Shown here one piece after another: positions 63,782-64,000 of a stretch of 64,000 nt of DNA (positions are counted from its first letter, which is position 1; each line of letters opens with the position of its first letter). The DNA is taken from assembly GCA_947573485.1 (NCBI GenBank), contig CANPGB010000003.1, positions 62,001 through 126,000 of the forward strand. Direction: 5' to 3'. The notes below the pieces were generated by a model. The model worked only from the letters and a program-made list of their open reading frames with translations, did no database searches and had not been told where the DNA came from. The position numbers and the translations under genes were made by a program. The stretch is from an uncultured Porphyromonadaceae bacterium. Its GTDB lineage: Bacteria; Bacteroidota; Bacteroidia; Bacteroidales; Muribaculaceae.

Positions 63782-64000
63782 CAGTAATTCTCATACTTTT
63801 GGCAGCGATTGTCGGCGTGGGCGCACTGCTCTACGCCGAACACCGCCTGCACCTCTTCCGCAACAAAGGCAAGGAGGCGAGCGAAGGGCAAACCCCGGTC
63901 GCCCCGACGCCCGACACCGAAGGCGAGGAGTGCTGCGGCATGCACATAACATGCGAGAAAGACTCCCTGTTGGCAGCCGTATCCGAAAAAATAGAGTATT
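63778..64000 (+). CDS. Partial small membrane protein with CCGxHxxC motif
   Basis: Starts at ATG 63778, overlapping the aroA stop by 4 bp, and is cut by the window edge. The first 74 residues show one transmembrane helix (about 2-19), a basic patch (HRLHLFRNKGKE), an acidic Pro-rich linker and ECCGMHITCEKDSL (about 51-64). The Cys-Cys-Gly-x-His-x-x-Cys box suggests metal binding or a redox role. I do not know its function. Confidence 0.65.
   Translation, partial: MTVILILLAAIVGVGALLYAEHRLHLFRNKGKEASEGQTPVAPTPDTEGEECCGMHITCEKDSLLAAVSEKIEY

Noticed and set aside
1-64000. tRNA or rRNA genes, transposases, att sites
   Set aside because: I looked in the gaps for cloverleaf arms, rRNA-like stretches, transposase motifs and direct-repeat target sites and saw none I could support.

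Overview
The window comes from a member of the Bacteroidota, most likely order Bacteroidales and probably Muribaculaceae-like. The reasons are: SusC/SusD pair, GldH lipoprotein, a Bacteroidota six-S1-domain rpsA, promoters of the TAnnTTTG (-7) / TTTG (-33) type in front of many genes, almost no Shine-Dalgarno sequences, GC-rich coding sequence, and secreted proteins ending in a shared 'NLQGxRVxNPxxGxYIxRQG' C-terminal signature. The family-level assignment is inference.

Layout. 1-1.7 kb: a cut-off leftward gene, a long non-coding stretch with 92-bp tandem repeats, and an orphan gene that seems to begin with TTG. 1.8-3.6 kb: rpsA (leftward). 3.8-6.6 kb: a four-gene 2-oxoacid:ferredoxin oxidoreductase operon (rightward). 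6.6-34.9 kb: a large polysaccharide utilization locus (PUL), all leftward, starting with susC-susD. It continues with a DUF6259-type glycosidase, a phosphodiester glycosidase (NAGPA domain), three related secreted repeat proteins, a GH3-SGNH fusion, two genes holding three DUF4855-type modules, an orphan secreted protein, a GDPD-EEP fusion, and GH36 and GH27 alpha-galactosidases. 35.4-37.8 kb: a GH20 lipoprotein. 37.9-49.1 kb and on to 50.3 kb: housekeeping genes on the plus strand (AspT/YidE-type transporter, DUF177-rpmF-fabH, era, der, coiled-coil protein-zapA, rny-ricT-gldH, HAD phosphatase, M24 peptidase). 50.3-52.4 kb: a two-gene Septu-like defence module (AAA ATPase plus HNH nuclease) inserted leftward in this core region. 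52.6-64 kb: cca-queD-queE, a DUF4105 membrane protein, a degenerate alkaline-phosphatase-fold protein, secA, a MalY-type aminotransferase, aroA, and a cut-off membrane protein.

How it fits together. The PUL combines two alpha-galactosidase families with two enzymes whose families act on phosphodiesters (NAGPA and GDPD) and an EEP-fold phosphoesterase domain. I infer a galactose-containing glycan carrying phosphodiester-linked groups, such as a teichoic-acid-like, phosphoglycan or glycolipid-derived substrate; this is the most promising candidate for an undescribed system here. No PUL regulator is encoded in the window, but a perfect 27-bp palindrome lies upstream of a candidate susC promoter. 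Other points of interest are the pseudoenzyme next to secA, the rny-ricT pairing, and a structured zapA-rny intergenic region that may encode 6S RNA.
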